A stretch of DNA of 45,360 nt, taken from the NCBI GenBank assembly GCA_934167785.1, contig CAKPLX010000005.1, forward strand, positions 1 to 45,360, in the 5' to 3' direction. The stretch's first letter is position 1, and each line of letters begins with the position of its first letter. The DNA comes from an uncultured Bacilli bacterium. GTDB taxonomy: Bacteria > Bacillota_I > Bacilli_A > RF39 > UBA660. The notes under the pieces are model-generated. The model had not been told where the DNA came from. It did not search any database and saw only the letters and a program-made list of their open reading frames with translations. Made by a program: the position numbers and the translations under genes. Below are positions 37,196-45,360 of this stretch, one piece after another.

Positions 37196-39436
37196 TTATT
37201 TATAAATTTCAAAGTATTTATTTACAATTTCTGAGGATAATCTTTTATTAATAGCACTTGTTGTTTCAGCACTAGCATCAGCAACATCAGGACTAATAAC
37301 AACAACACTCATCCTAGGATCATCATATGGTGCATAGCCAACAAAACTAGTTGTAATCGTCTCTGTATCAACCGTCCCATCATTATTCGTATCAATAAAA
37401 CTCTGACTTGTTCCAGTCTTTCCTGCACCAATAGATTGATACATTCCCATATATTGTGTTCCTAATCCATAGCTAACAACTGCCCTAAATCCTTCTTTGA
37501 CTCGATTCAAATATTTCTCCTCAACCTCAACTTTTCCTAACTCCTTAGGACTATTCTCAAAAACTTTAGTTCCAAAACCACTTTTATTTTCCAAAGAAGA
37601 TTCATAAACTTCTTTCAAAAGATAGGGTTGTAACCGTGTTCCTCCATTAGCAATAGTATTAATATACTGTGATATTTGAATTGGAGTATAGGTATCATAC
37701 TGTCCAATCGAAAAGTCTAACAAATGACCAGGAAGAGTAGATTTTCCTGAATAACCATGTCCTTCAGATGGCAAATCTATTCCTGTTTTAACCCCTAATC
37801 CAAAGGAAGAATACATCTGCCTATATTTATCAAAAGCACCTTTATCAAGAGCCAAAGGTTGATCATAACGATAACTACCACCACCAACAGCAATCGCAAT
37901 TTTATATTGATAAACATTAGAAGAATAAGCCAAAGCATTAATGTCATTAATATAACCTAAAGTTCTCCAAGAACACTTTTCGGGAGTACTTCGAATCTTA
38001 ATACATTCATCAGTTTGATACTGCCCAATATTAATTGCACCATACTTATATCCTACCAACATTGATGCACCCTTTACAATAGAACCAGGCGTAACAGAAG
38101 TAGTAATCACACCAGGTGTATAATCAGAAACTTTATATTGTCCATTTTCCTTTTTAACTTGTTTACCAGCCATTGCTAAAATCTCCCCCGTTTTAGGATT
38201 AGCAATAATAGCAAAACTGTGATCATAATAAGCTGTATGTGCCTCATTCTTCGTAGACAATACTTCCTTTTCCAACTGCTCCTCTAAATATTTTTGTAAA
38301 TCAATATCAATCGTTAAAACAATATCATTACCTCGTTTTCCAGCATCAACAAGTTCATAATTATTTCCATTAGTCACTTTATAACGAGCCTTCGTTCCCT
38401 TTAAGTATTTTTCATACTGAAACTCTAAATAGCTAATTCCAACTCGATCATTCATAGAATAACCCGCTTTTAAATATTCATCCACCAATTCAGAAGGAAT
38501 ACCCTGAGTAGAACTAGAAACATTCCCCAAAATAGATTTAAAAACATCGCCATAAGGATAAGTTCTCTCCCAATCTAATTTCGTATTAACCCCCTTCAAA
38601 TGATCAATATTTTCACTAACAAACGCATACTCATCATCAGTAACTCCTCGATTTTTAATTACTTTCTCAGCATAAGAATAACCCTTATTCATTAAATAAT
38701 AAATATATGCAGTCTTTTTATCCATCTCATCATAAATAGACAAATCCTCCGCTGAAATTCTTTCATAAATCAAATTTTCCAAATCATCATCATCAAGTTT
38801 TCTTTCCTGATAACGTTCCCGTTCAGATTTAGTAATCTTAGCCTCTGCTTCCTTCTCATGATTCTTATACCAAAAAGTCTTTAACATTTTTTCACTAAGC
38901 TTACTATAATCAATATCTATCCGAGAAGCCAATGTCCGAGCAAGAGCAATCTCCTCTTTACTAGTAACCCCACTTTCTTTTTTATAATAAATCGTTTTCA
39001 CTGCTTCATTATCTACTAACAATTTATAATTTCGATCATAAATTCTTCCTCTTGGTGTTGACTCACCCTCCACAATCTTTTCCGTTGCCGCTACCAATTT
39101 CTCCGAATAATCATCAGCATTTAAAACTTGCAACTGAAATAATCGAACAGTAATTACACTAAAAACTACCGCCGTAACTACCAAAAGAAACAAATATCTC
39201 TTTTCTATAATATCTGGTAAATATCTTTCTGAAGAACTATTTGCTTTAGAAGTATTACTATAAGGACGCAAATTATTTTTCTTTACAACTTGTTTTACCT
39301 TAGCCACTTTATTAAGAGGTTTTTTATGAGAAAACGTATTTTCTTTACTAGAAGTTACTTTTGTCTTTCTAACTTTATTAATTGGCTTATTCTTATCAAA
39401 AAAACTAGAACCTTTTAATTTAATCTTCTTTGCCAT
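37196..39436 (-). CDS. class B penicillin-binding protein (PBP2-type transpeptidase)
   Basis: 746 residues. A basic Lys/Asn-rich cytoplasmic N-terminus of about 78 residues and a single membrane span (YLFLLVVTAVVFSVITVRLFQLQ, about 81-103) are followed by the dimerisation domain (STPRGRIYDRN) and the transpeptidase domain. The active-site motifs are present: SIVK (Ser452, Lys455), SSN (505-507) and KTG (673-675). It cross-links peptidoglycan and belongs to the elongation PBP2 or related group; a sporulation PBP is a weaker alternative, since no PASTA domain follows. Strong AGGAGG site. The N-terminal extension is longer than usual. Confidence 0.92.
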   Translation of the reverse strand: MAKKIKLKGSSFFDKNKPINKVRKTKVTSSKENTFSHKKPLNKVAKVKQVVKKNNLRPYSNTSKANSSSERYLPDIIEKRYLFLLVVTAVVFSVITVRLFQLQVLNADDYSEKLVAATEKIVEGESTPRGRIYDRNYKLLVDNEAVKTIYYKKESGVTSKEEIALARTLASRIDIDYSKLSEKMLKTFWYKNHEKEAEAKITKSERERYQERKLDDDDLENLIYERISAEDLSIYDEMDKKTAYIYYLMNKGYSYAEKVIKNRGVTDDEYAFVSENIDHLKGVNTKLDWERTYPYGDVFKSILGNVSSSTQGIPSELVDEYLKAGYSMNDRVGISYLEFQYEKYLKGTKARYKVTNGNNYELVDAGKRGNDIVLTIDIDLQKYLEEQLEKEVLSTKNEAHTAYYDHSFAIIANPKTGEILAMAGKQVKKENGQYKVSDYTPGVITTSVTPGSIVKGASMLVGYKYGAINIGQYQTDECIKIRSTPEKCSWRTLGYINDINALAYSSNVYQYKIAIAVGGGSYRYDQPLALDKGAFDKYRQMYSSFGLGVKTGIDLPSEGHGYSGKSTLPGHLLDFSIGQYDTYTPIQISQYINTIANGGTRLQPYLLKEVYESSLENKSGFGTKVFENSPKELGKVEVEEKYLNRVKEGFRAVVSYGLGTQYMGMYQSIGAGKTGTSQSFIDTNNDGTVDTETITTSFVGYAPYDDPRMSVVVISPDVADASAETTSAINKRLSSEIVNKYFEIYK

Positions 39437-39587
39437 TTCTCTTCCTCCTAACTACACAGTAACATTATAGCAAAAAAAGAAATCAATGAAAATAGATTTT
39501 TAAGATTTCAAAAAATTATTCGCAAAAAATACTGATAATAATACTTCATCTTATCAAAGATTCTTCATATAATAAAATGGTGATATG

Positions 39588-39845
39588 ATGAATCAATTTT
39601 TTATTTTAAATTATATTAAAAAATTAACTAAAAATGATATAGAAATATTTGCCCAAAAGCAAAATATTACACTCTCTAAAGAAGAAATAGAAATTATCTA
39701 CTACTATATCAAGAACAAATATCAAGACTTTTTTAACGGGAAAGAACAAGAACTTCTTCTTGAACTAAAAACAAAATTATCCAAAAATACTTATGAAAAA
39801 ATTCTTGAATATTATCATTTATATCTACAAAACAAACAAAAATGA
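39588..39845 (+). CDS. small helical protein, DUF2624-like (85 aa)
   Basis: 85 residues from the second ATG (39588), which is better spaced from GGTG than the ATG at 39585. The pattern KKLTKNDIEIFAQKQNITLSKEEIEIIYYYIKNKY resembles the DUF2624 (YqfT-type) family of Bacilli: a helical bundle of unknown function. It is the only plus-strand gene in this neighbourhood, divergent from the penicillin-binding protein gene and convergent with ftsX. Confidence 0.7.
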   Translation: MNQFFILNYIKKLTKNDIEIFAQKQNITLSKEEIEIIYYYIKNKYQDFFNGKEQELLLELKTKLSKNTYEKILEYYHLYLQNKQK

Positions 39846-39867
39846 GAAAATAAAACTTCTCATTTTT
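39838..39867. terminator. bidirectional terminator between the small gene and ftsX
   Basis: AAAAATGAGAA (39838-39848) and TTCTCATTTTT (39857-39867) form an 11-base stem with an 8-base loop. T runs on both strands let it serve the two convergent genes. Confidence 0.8.
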
Positions 39868-40768
39868 ATATTTTTAAATATTTTTTAACTGCTCTCCAAG
39901 AGCCAAACATACCAACCAATACCCCTATAACCATAAGAAGTAATGAAGCAAGATAAACAAAAGGAGTTGGTGAAATTAATTTAGCTAATGAAGAACTAAA
40001 CAATTTTCCATGGAAAAAGTTATACAATGAAGTATATCCATAAATTGTAATAATAATCGGAATAATAGAACCCAAAAGTCCTAAAAATAACCCCTCTATA
40101 ACAAAGGGAATTTTAATAGAAATATTAGATGCCCCAACAAGACGCATAATCTCTATTTCCCTTTTTCTAGCATAAATTGCCAACTTAATAGTATTCGCAA
40201 TCAAAAATGCTGTAACCACAATTAAAGCAACAACAGCACCAATCGATACTTTCTTAACAACATCAAAAATAGTAATCAACTGATCAACCATATCTTCCCC
40301 ATAACTTACTGTATTAACCTTAGAAATAGACTTAATCGTCTTAGCCGTTTCTCTAATTTGTTCAACATCTCTTACCTTTAATTCAAAACTATCTAATAAT
40401 GGATTAGTCTCATCTGTCCAATTACTGATAATAGTTTCAAAAACTTCATTTCCCTTAGCGGTCTCTTTAGCTGATTCTTGTTTCGACTTAAAAGTTAATT
40501 TTTCAACATTTCCTGTATTCCGAATCGCTTTTTCAATTCTAGAATAATCAGACTTATCCGCAGTTTTATCCAAAAAAATTACCATCGTAACATCTTTTCT
40601 AATTGATTCTGTAAAATTTTCCACATTGTAAGAAATAACTAAAGAAAATGCAACAACAATTAAAGTAATTGCAATACAAGAAATAGAAGCTAAAGATAAG
40701 GAAAAATTTCTAATAACACTTTTAAAAGCATCTCTAATATACCTTTGAATAGTCCTAATACCTCTCAT
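39866..40768 (-). CDS. ftsX: cell division protein FtsX
   Basis: 300 residues from ATG 40768 (MRGIRTIQRYIRDAF), preferred because AGAAAGGAACG precedes it. Four membrane spans: one near the N-terminus (SLSLASISCIAITLIVVAFSLVI), then an extracellular domain of about 110 residues and three C-terminal spans (VSIGAVVALIVVTAFLIANTI, GLFLGLLGSIIPIIITIYGYT, FVYLASLLLMVIGVLVGMFG). FtsX works with the FtsE ATPase to activate peptidoglycan hydrolases outside the membrane. Its start overlaps the ftsE stop by 14 bases, indicating translational coupling. Confidence 0.96.
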   Translation of the reverse strand: MRGIRTIQRYIRDAFKSVIRNFSLSLASISCIAITLIVVAFSLVISYNVENFTESIRKDVTMVIFLDKTADKSDYSRIEKAIRNTGNVEKLTFKSKQESAKETAKGNEVFETIISNWTDETNPLLDSFELKVRDVEQIRETAKTIKSISKVNTVSYGEDMVDQLITIFDVVKKVSIGAVVALIVVTAFLIANTIKLAIYARKREIEIMRLVGASNISIKIPFVIEGLFLGLLGSIIPIIITIYGYTSLYNFFHGKLFSSSLAKLISPTPFVYLASLLLMVIGVLVGMFGSWRAVKKYLKI

Positions 40769-41450
40769 TATAATACGTTCCTTTCTCATAATCCTTCTTT
40801 AATCTTCCTGCTTCAATTAAAATTACTCTCTTCTTCATTTTATCCACAATCTCTCTATCATGTGTAGCCATAATGATAGTTGTACCCAAATTATTAATAT
40901 TCTCTAAAACACGCATAATTTCCATTGAAGTATCTGGATCCAAATTTCCTGTTGGCTCATCACAAATTAATAACTTTGGTCTATTAACAATAGCTCTTGC
41001 AATAACTACCCTCTGCTGCTCACCACCAGATAACTGATCAGGATACTGCCTAACCTTATTCTTCAAACCAACTAAATCAAGAACTTCCAAGACTCTTTTT
41101 TGAATTTCACTTTTCTCATAGCCAAACACTTCCATAGCAAAGGCAACATTTTCAAAAACAGTAAGCTTAGGAAGTAATTTAAAATCCTGAAAAACAACCC
41201 CTAACTTTCTTCGCAAAATGTATACCTTTCTATTTTTTAATTTAGCAACATTAATTCCGCCAATAAAAATAGAACCTTTATCTGGCCTCTCTTCTCGGTA
41301 CAACATCTTGATTAAAGTAGATTTCCCTGAACCACTAGCCCCGATAACAAAAACAAATTCTCCCTTTTGAATACTCAAATTAAAATCATATAAAGCAACA
41401 ACACCATTTTTATATGTTTTTTGCACATTATCTACTCTAATTAATTCCAT
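40755..41450 (-). CDS. ftsE: cell division ATP-binding protein FtsE
   Basis: 231 residues, ABC ATPase: Walker A GASGSGKST, Q-loop VVFQDFKLLPKLTVFENVAFA, signature LSGGEQQRV, Walker B LLICDEPTGNLDP, H-loop MATHDREIV. FNLSIQKGEFVFVIGASG is the FtsE-type start. It powers FtsX for septal or elongasome hydrolase control. AAAGGTGG precedes ATG 41450. Overlaps ftsX. Confidence 0.97.
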   Translation of the reverse strand: MELIRVDNVQKTYKNGVVALYDFNLSIQKGEFVFVIGASGSGKSTLIKMLYREERPDKGSIFIGGINVAKLKNRKVYILRRKLGVVFQDFKLLPKLTVFENVAFAMEVFGYEKSEIQKRVLEVLDLVGLKNKVRQYPDQLSGGEQQRVVIARAIVNRPKLLICDEPTGNLDPDTSMEIMRVLENINNLGTTIIMATHDREIVDKMKKRVILIEAGRLKKDYEKGTYYNERY

Positions 41451-41527
41451 TCTACCACCTTTTCCTTCTAACTATTATATCACGAATACAAAAAAATCTT
41501 CCATGATTAAACTCTTTTTCTTCATCT

Positions 41528-42406
41528 TTACACTCCTCCGTAAATTTCATAAGTATCTGTAATTAAGAAAAACACATCTTCATCTAACTTTTGTACTACA
41601 TCTTTAACTTCATAATAATGTCTAGTAGGTACTGCACACATTAATATTTTTTTCTCTTGATTACTATATCCACCAACACCATTTAAAACCGTTACGCCAT
41701 AACCAAAGTTTTCAGAAATACACTGACTAATTTCTTTTTCTTTTTCTGTAATAATATAAAACGTCTTTGTAATGGAAGACTCTAACATCACTCTATCAGT
41801 TACAATAGAAGATATATATAACCCAATAATCGCATAAAGTGCACTAGAAATTCCAAAAAACATTCCACTAAAAAAAATCAAAATTCCATTGACCAAAAGC
41901 GTAGACTTTCCAATAGAAATACCAAAGTACTTATATAGAATTTGATAAATTGTTTGAAATCCTCCAACCGAAAAACCACTTCGAATAATCATTCCATTAC
42001 CAAGTCCCATCATAATTCCTCCAAAGAAAATCGTCAAAAATAAAGAAGACAATTCCAAATGAAATAAAACCTGAAAAACATGACTAAATTCTAAAAAAAT
42101 AGGCAGTAAAATCACACCAAAAATAGTTTTAATGGTATTCTTCTTACCAAGCAAAAAATATCCTATAACTAATAATGAAAAAGAAACACAAAAAACAAAA
42201 ACACTCGTATCAATTTGAAAAAAGTTATCAACAATCACAGACAACCCAGCAGTTCCTCCCGTTACGATATTTTTTGGTGAAAAGAAAATGCTAAAAGAAA
42301 TAGCATAAACTAACACACCCCAAATAAATATAGCAACTCTCTCACTACGATTTTGTTTATTTAAAGTATTAACAATTTCATCTACACGAAACTCTCTTTT
42401 TTCCAT
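41528..42406 (-). CDS. YitT-family membrane protein
   Basis: 292 residues with five to six membrane spans (VAIFIWGVLVYAISFSIFF, TSVFVFCVSFSLLVIGYFLLG, LFLTIFFGGIMMGLGNGMIIRSGFSVGG) and a C-terminal cytosolic DUF2179 domain (KTFYIITEKEKEISQCI, GYGVTVLNGVGGYSNQEKKILMC, FLITDTYEIYG). It is the second of two tandem paralogues; its ATG overlaps the stop of the preceding copy by one base. YitT proteins are widespread in Bacillota and of unproven function; DUF2179 resembles a ligand-binding fold. Confidence 0.9.
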   Translation of the reverse strand: MEKREFRVDEIVNTLNKQNRSERVAIFIWGVLVYAISFSIFFSPKNIVTGGTAGLSVIVDNFFQIDTSVFVFCVSFSLLVIGYFLLGKKNTIKTIFGVILLPIFLEFSHVFQVLFHLELSSLFLTIFFGGIMMGLGNGMIIRSGFSVGGFQTIYQILYKYFGISIGKSTLLVNGILIFFSGMFFGISSALYAIIGLYISSIVTDRVMLESSITKTFYIITEKEKEISQCISENFGYGVTVLNGVGGYSNQEKKILMCAVPTRHYYEVKDVVQKLDEDVFFLITDTYEIYGGV

Positions 42407-43296
42407 TATTTTTTACTCCTTGAACTAACTTCATAAGCATCACATGCCAAGAAAAAAATATTAGGATCTAGCTCTCGCAATCCCTCTTTTACAATAAAAT
42501 ACTGTCTAGTAGGTACTACCCCTAAAAGTAAAGTCTCACGCTCATTAGTATATCCCCCTCTAGCATTAACTAAAGTTACTCCTCCATCAGTAATCGAAAG
42601 TAAAAAATTTTTTACCTCATCCTCTTTCTTTGTAACAATATAAAAAGCTTTACTTTGCGAAATACCAAGAACGACACGATCCGTCATAAAACTAATGATA
42701 TAAAGAACCAAAAAGCCATATAATACTACCTCAAAAGAAGAAACAAAAAGACCAGATAAAACAACTAATCCATCAGAAGCCCACATAGCCTTTCCCAAGC
42801 TAATCTTCGTATACTTAGCAACAATTTCACAAATAATATCTGTTCCCCCAGTATTAAAATTCGTCTTATAAATAAGACCATAACCAATACCAGATAATAC
42901 TCCACCAAAAATAGCAATCACTAAAAGTTCTACATCCCGAAATTGAATATAAGGAACAAGTGGTTCCGTAATAGCTACAAAAACAGGAAAAATAAGGGAA
43001 CCAACAATAGCATTTCGAGTCTTTTTCCACCCCAACGTATAATAACTAACAACAAGTAAAATAATATTAAAAACTAAAATAAACAAAAAACTAGGAATAC
43101 CAAAATGTTCTGCAACAATAGAAAGACCCGAAACTCCAAAACAAACAATTCCATATTGTTTAAAAAAAACATTAAAAGCAAACGCAACAATCAAACAACC
43201 AATCGCCAATAAAACATATCGCTTAAATAAATCCTTTTTTTCAACAAGTTCTAATACCTTTTCAATTCTTTTTCTTCTTAGTTTCCTAAAAAACAT
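42406..43296 (-). CDS. YitT-family membrane protein, tandem paralogue
   Basis: 296 residues with the same architecture as the following gene: membrane spans (YVLLAIGCLIVAFAFNVFF, FLFILVFNIILLVVSYYTLG, LLVIAIFGGVLSGIGYGLIYKTNFNTGGTDII) and the DUF2179 tail (SKAFYIVTKKEDEVKNFLL, DGGVTLVNARGGYTNERETLL, FFLACDAYEVSSR). It lies 4 bases after prfB on the same strand, so prfB and the YitT pair may be one operon. The two copies are clearly homologous but well diverged, so the duplication is old. Confidence 0.9.
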   Translation of the reverse strand: MFFRKLRRKRIEKVLELVEKKDLFKRYVLLAIGCLIVAFAFNVFFKQYGIVCFGVSGLSIVAEHFGIPSFLFILVFNIILLVVSYYTLGWKKTRNAIVGSLIFPVFVAITEPLVPYIQFRDVELLVIAIFGGVLSGIGYGLIYKTNFNTGGTDIICEIVAKYTKISLGKAMWASDGLVVLSGLFVSSFEVVLYGFLVLYIISFMTDRVVLGISQSKAFYIVTKKEDEVKNFLLSITDGGVTLVNARGGYTNERETLLLGVVPTRQYFIVKEGLRELDPNIFFLACDAYEVSSRSKK

Positions 43297-43300
43297 CTTA

Positions 43301-44390
43301 TCACACCTTTAAACCATATTTAATAAAATCATCCAACTCTCCATCCAAAACCTTATTAACATTACTTGTTTCAAAACCACTTTCATTATCCTTTACTAAC
43401 GTATAAGGACACATCACATAACTTCTCTTCCCAGAACCAAATGCAATTGCTTTTTGTCCATCTTTCATTCCATTAATACAAGCATCTTTCTTTTCCATTT
43501 CAATCTGATACAATTTACTTCGAAGAATTTCTAAGCAATGTTGCTTATTCTGAATTTGACTCCGTTCATTTTGACAAGTTACTACAATTCCCGTTGGAAG
43601 GTGTGTTATTCGAACAGCACTATCCGTTGTATTAACTCCCTGTCCACCCGGACCACTACTTCGATAAATATCAATTTTTAAATCTTTATCCTGAATATCT
43701 ACTTCAATATTTTTATCAATTTCTGGAATAACCTCTACCGCAGCAAAAGAAGTATGTCTTCGTTTATTAGCATCAAAAGGACTAATCCTAACCAAGCGAT
43801 GAATCCCTTTTTCATGTCTCAAATATCCATAAGCATTCTTACCAACTACCCGTAAACAAACACTTTTAATTCCAACTTCTTCCCCTAATTGACAATCTAA
43901 TTTTTCAACACGATAATGATTTTTTTCTAAATATCTCTGATACATTCGCAACAACATATTAGCCCAATCACACGCCTCTGTACCACCAGCACCAGCATGA
44001 ATTTCTAAAATACAATTACTTTGATCATATTCTCCTGACAAAAAAGTTTGCATTTCTAAATTCTCTAAATTTTTCTGATCTTCTTTTAATTCTTCTTCAA
44101 TTAAAATACTAAATTCTAAATCTTCACCAGATAAAGACTCCAATGTTTCCAAATTATTTTTTATTCGCTTAGATAAACTACAAATAGGGTCAATAACTGT
44201 TTTTAAATCATTAATCTGATTAATTATCTTATTAGCTTCTTCCTTATTATTCCAAAAATTACGATCAGATTGTTTTTTCAAGCATTCCTCTAATTTGATT
44301 GTCTTTCTTTCGTAGTCAAAGAGACCTCCTAACCATATCTAGGCGATTAGATAATTCTAAATATTCCTGTTTTATTTCTTTAATTTCCAT
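43301..44390 (-). CDS. prfB: peptide chain release factor 2, with programmed +1 frameshift
   Basis: 362 residues across two frames. The first frame starts at ATG 44390 (MEIKEIKQEY) and ends after 24 codons at TGA 44316-44318. The ribosome slips one base forward on CTT TGA C, so the second frame continues DYERKTIKLEECLKKQ to the stop at 43301. Domain 2/3 with SSGPGGQGVNTTDS contains the GGQ that triggers peptide release; anticodon-like tripeptide region is in domain 2. It recognises UAA and UGA. The frameshift at an in-frame UGA lets RF2 control its own synthesis. The presence of RF2 shows that UGA is a stop codon here. Confidence 0.97.
44315..44330 (-). promoter_or_regulatory. prfB: prfB programmed frameshift site
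   Basis: Minus strand: an internal Shine-Dalgarno AGGAGG (44325-44330), three bases, then CTT TGA C (44315-44321). This matches the classical RF2 recoding signal: the stimulatory sequence pushes the ribosome forward at the slippery CTT when UGA is slowly decoded. Confidence 0.95.
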
Positions 44391-44413
44391 AGTTACCACT
44401 TCCTCGTATTTTT

Positions 44414-44442
44414 ATTATAACCTAAATAATTAAAAATTGAAA
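44414..44442 (-). promoter_or_regulatory. promoter of the prfB transcript
   Basis: Minus strand: TTTCAA (44437-44442), a 17-base spacer, then TATAAT (44414-44419). The -10 is perfect, the -35 weak. Start codon about 24 bases downstream, with GAGGAAG as ribosome binding site. Confidence 0.65.
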
Positions 44443-44463
44443 GCATTAATTTAACTTTATTTC

Positions 44464-44492
44464 TTGTAATAAAAAATTAAAAATGATATGAT
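44464..44492 (+). promoter_or_regulatory. promoter of the thioredoxin-like gene
   Basis: TTGTAA (44464-44469), a 17-base spacer, TATGAT (44487-44492). It is divergent from the prfB promoter. Confidence 0.65.
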
Positions 44493-44517
44493 ATAACTTG
44501 TGGAATAGAGGTGAAGT

Positions 44518-44958
44518 ATGAAGAATAAAATAGTTTACATAGCACTTGTCGTATTTATCTTAATTATTGCATTTTTACTAATAAACTATACAACTGCAAA
44601 GAAAACAGGAAATTTTATTCAATTAAATTATAAAGAAGTAACAAAAAAAGTAGAAAACAAAGAAAGATTTGTTTTAGTGGTTAGCAAAAGTACATGTTCT
44701 CATTGTGCCACTTACAAACCTAAAATTGAATCTATTGTTAAAGAATACGGCATAGATATCTACTATATTGATTATGACACTGAAGATGATAATACCCAAA
44801 AAGAATTTCTTAAAAAATTCAATCTTGACGGTTCGACCCCTATGACTCTTTTCTTTGACAAAGGAAAAGAAATGAGTGTATTAAACCGTATTGAAGGAGA
44901 TTTATCTTCAGAAAAAGTAATTTCAACTTTAAAAAAAATGGGATTTATCACTGAATAA
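44518..44958 (+). CDS. membrane-anchored thioredoxin-like protein
   Basis: 146 residues: an N-terminal membrane span (IVYIALVVFILIIAFLLIN, residues 5-23), then a thioredoxin fold outside the membrane. The redox motif is CSHC (Cys60, Cys63) and the cis-proline is in GSTPMT (Pro108). The variable middle (IDYDTEDDNTQKEFLKKF) fits the family. It is probably a thiol-disulfide oxidoreductase acting on extracytoplasmic proteins. It starts at ATG 44518 behind AGAGGTG and has its own promoter; it is divergent from prfB and upstream of the tRNA gene. Confidence 0.88.
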   Translation: MKNKIVYIALVVFILIIAFLLINYTTAKKTGNFIQLNYKEVTKKVENKERFVLVVSKSTCSHCATYKPKIESIVKEYGIDIYYIDYDTEDDNTQKEFLKKFNLDGSTPMTLFFDKGKEMSVLNRIEGDLSSEKVISTLKKMGFITE

Positions 44959-44969
44959 ATTCCATTTTT
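44935..44969 (+). terminator. terminator overlapping the 3' end of the thioredoxin-like gene
   Basis: AAAATGGGATTTAT (44935-44948) pairs with ATAAATTCCATTTT (44955-44968) with one G-U pair. The left arm lies inside the coding region and the right arm ends in T5. Confidence 0.7.
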
Positions 44970-44981
44970 ATAAAAAAACTA

Positions 44982-45010
44982 TTGTATTTTTGATAAATTT
45001 ATTATATAAT
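44982..45010 (+). promoter_or_regulatory. promoter of the tRNA-Arg gene
   Basis: TTGTAT (44982-44987), a 17-base spacer and a perfect TATAAT (45005-45010); the mature tRNA begins 13 bases later. Confidence 0.8.
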
Positions 45011-45022
45011 GAATACATCAAA

Positions 45023-45099
45023 GCGCCCATAGCCCAATTGGATAGAGCGTCTGGCTACGGACCAGAAGGTTTGGGGTTCGAATCCCTATGGGCGCACCA
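45023..45099 (+). tRNA. tRNA-Arg (anticodon ACG)
   Basis: A complete cloverleaf: acceptor stem GCGCCCA/TGGGCGC, D arm, anticodon stem TCTGG/CCAGA with loop CTACGGA (anticodon ACG at 45057-45059), the T arm with GGTTCGAATCC, and an encoded CCA. It reads CGU and, after A34 deamination to inosine, CGC and CGA; this needs a TadA deaminase. Single gene with its own promoter and terminator. Confidence 0.97.
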
Positions 45100-45109
45100 T
45101 TAGATTATT

Positions 45110-45135
45110 AACCCTTATTTTATAAGGGTTTTTTT
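45110..45135 (+). terminator. intrinsic terminator after tRNA-Arg
   Basis: AACCCTTA (45110-45117) pairs with TAAGGGTT (45123-45130) and is followed by T5. Confidence 0.85.
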
Positions 45136-45360
45136 GTACCTAAATTTATATATAGGTCATTCAGACTATTTCATATATTTCAATACATTTCGAAATTCAA
45201 TGAATTGAAAATCACAGCCTATTTTTAGGGGGATTTTTATCATATTTTGGAGGTCTTTAAAAAATAAAAACAATTATATTAATAAACCTAAAATTAACAT
45301 TAAATAATTTATAATAAAACTTTTATTAAGTCTATAAAAAGTTGAAGAATGTTTCTATTG
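45136..45360. other. non-coding end of the window
   Basis: About 225 AT-rich bases after the tRNA terminator. There is no frame with a ribosome binding site and no repeat shared with the rest of the window that I can see. A tRNA 3' end is a common integration site, but no matching attachment repeat is visible here. Confidence 0.5.

Noticed and set aside
45023..45360. An integrated element at the 3' end of tRNA-Arg
   Set aside because: No repeat of the tRNA 3' end and no integrase gene are visible before the window ends.

Overview
The window comes from a very AT-rich Bacillota (Firmicutes) chromosome. EzrA, FtsEX, TypA, a sporulation sigma factor (sigma-G type) next to a YlmC/YmxH PRC-barrel protein, and strong AGGAGG-type ribosome binding sites all fit the Bacilli. 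It could be an uncultured gut lineage near the Mollicutes/Erysipelotrichia (inference only). UGA is a stop here: RF2 is present with its autoregulatory UGA frameshift site and tryptophan is UGG, so this is not the mycoplasma code. Layout: 1-9.6 kb is accessory DNA built from nested mobile elements. From 9.6 kb onward there is a largely conserved chromosomal block, nearly all on the minus strand, ending in a tRNA-Arg gene. ACCESSORY REGION. A small element of about 3.96 kb (77-4035) carries a large serine recombinase, a 61-aa gene beside it, a Nudix hydrolase and an unknown 167-aa protein. It sits inside the first codons of another serine recombinase gene. The two halves of the target (MRCGIYVRV at 51-77 and [10 protein letters not shown] from 4034) rejoin into a normal catalytic N-terminus when the element is removed in silico. 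The core is GT (75-76 and 4034-4035), and the reconstructed attP is an imperfect palindrome around it. The insertion falls next to the catalytic-serine codon of the target, and the element's own recombinase reading frame crosses attP, so integration changes its C-terminus. The interrupted recombinase is further decayed and is fused in frame to a truncated MobV relaxase. Beyond it lie a 549-aa HExxH metallopeptidase-like gene, a possibly structured non-coding stretch, a truncated small gene and a decayed IS3-family insertion sequence. CHROMOSOMAL BLOCK. 9.6-17.5 kb: a giant ankyrin-type protein, a membrane-anchored SH3/M15 D,D-peptidase, an unknown gene, recG and a degenerate LytM membrane protein. 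17.6-25.4 kb: an RNHCP protein, two low-complexity membrane proteins (one with 19 copies of a 16-residue repeat), ezrA, typA, an ABC permease domain lacking its ATPase, and a pilin-like protein. 25.4-33.3 kb: ylmC, sigG, a broken kinase-like gene, hisS, a Fic protein with the catalytic His replaced by Gln, a HerA-type ATPase and a second kinase-like protein. 33.3-37.2 kb: priA, rpmF, yceD, efp, rpmG. 37.2-45.1 kb: a class B PBP, a small DUF2624-like gene, ftsX-ftsE, two YitT-family genes, prfB with its programmed frameshift, a membrane thioredoxin-like protein and tRNA-Arg(ACG). The most interesting system is the 3.96-kb element: a minimal serine-integrase element that appears to target the conserved catalytic motif of a rival recombinase gene.
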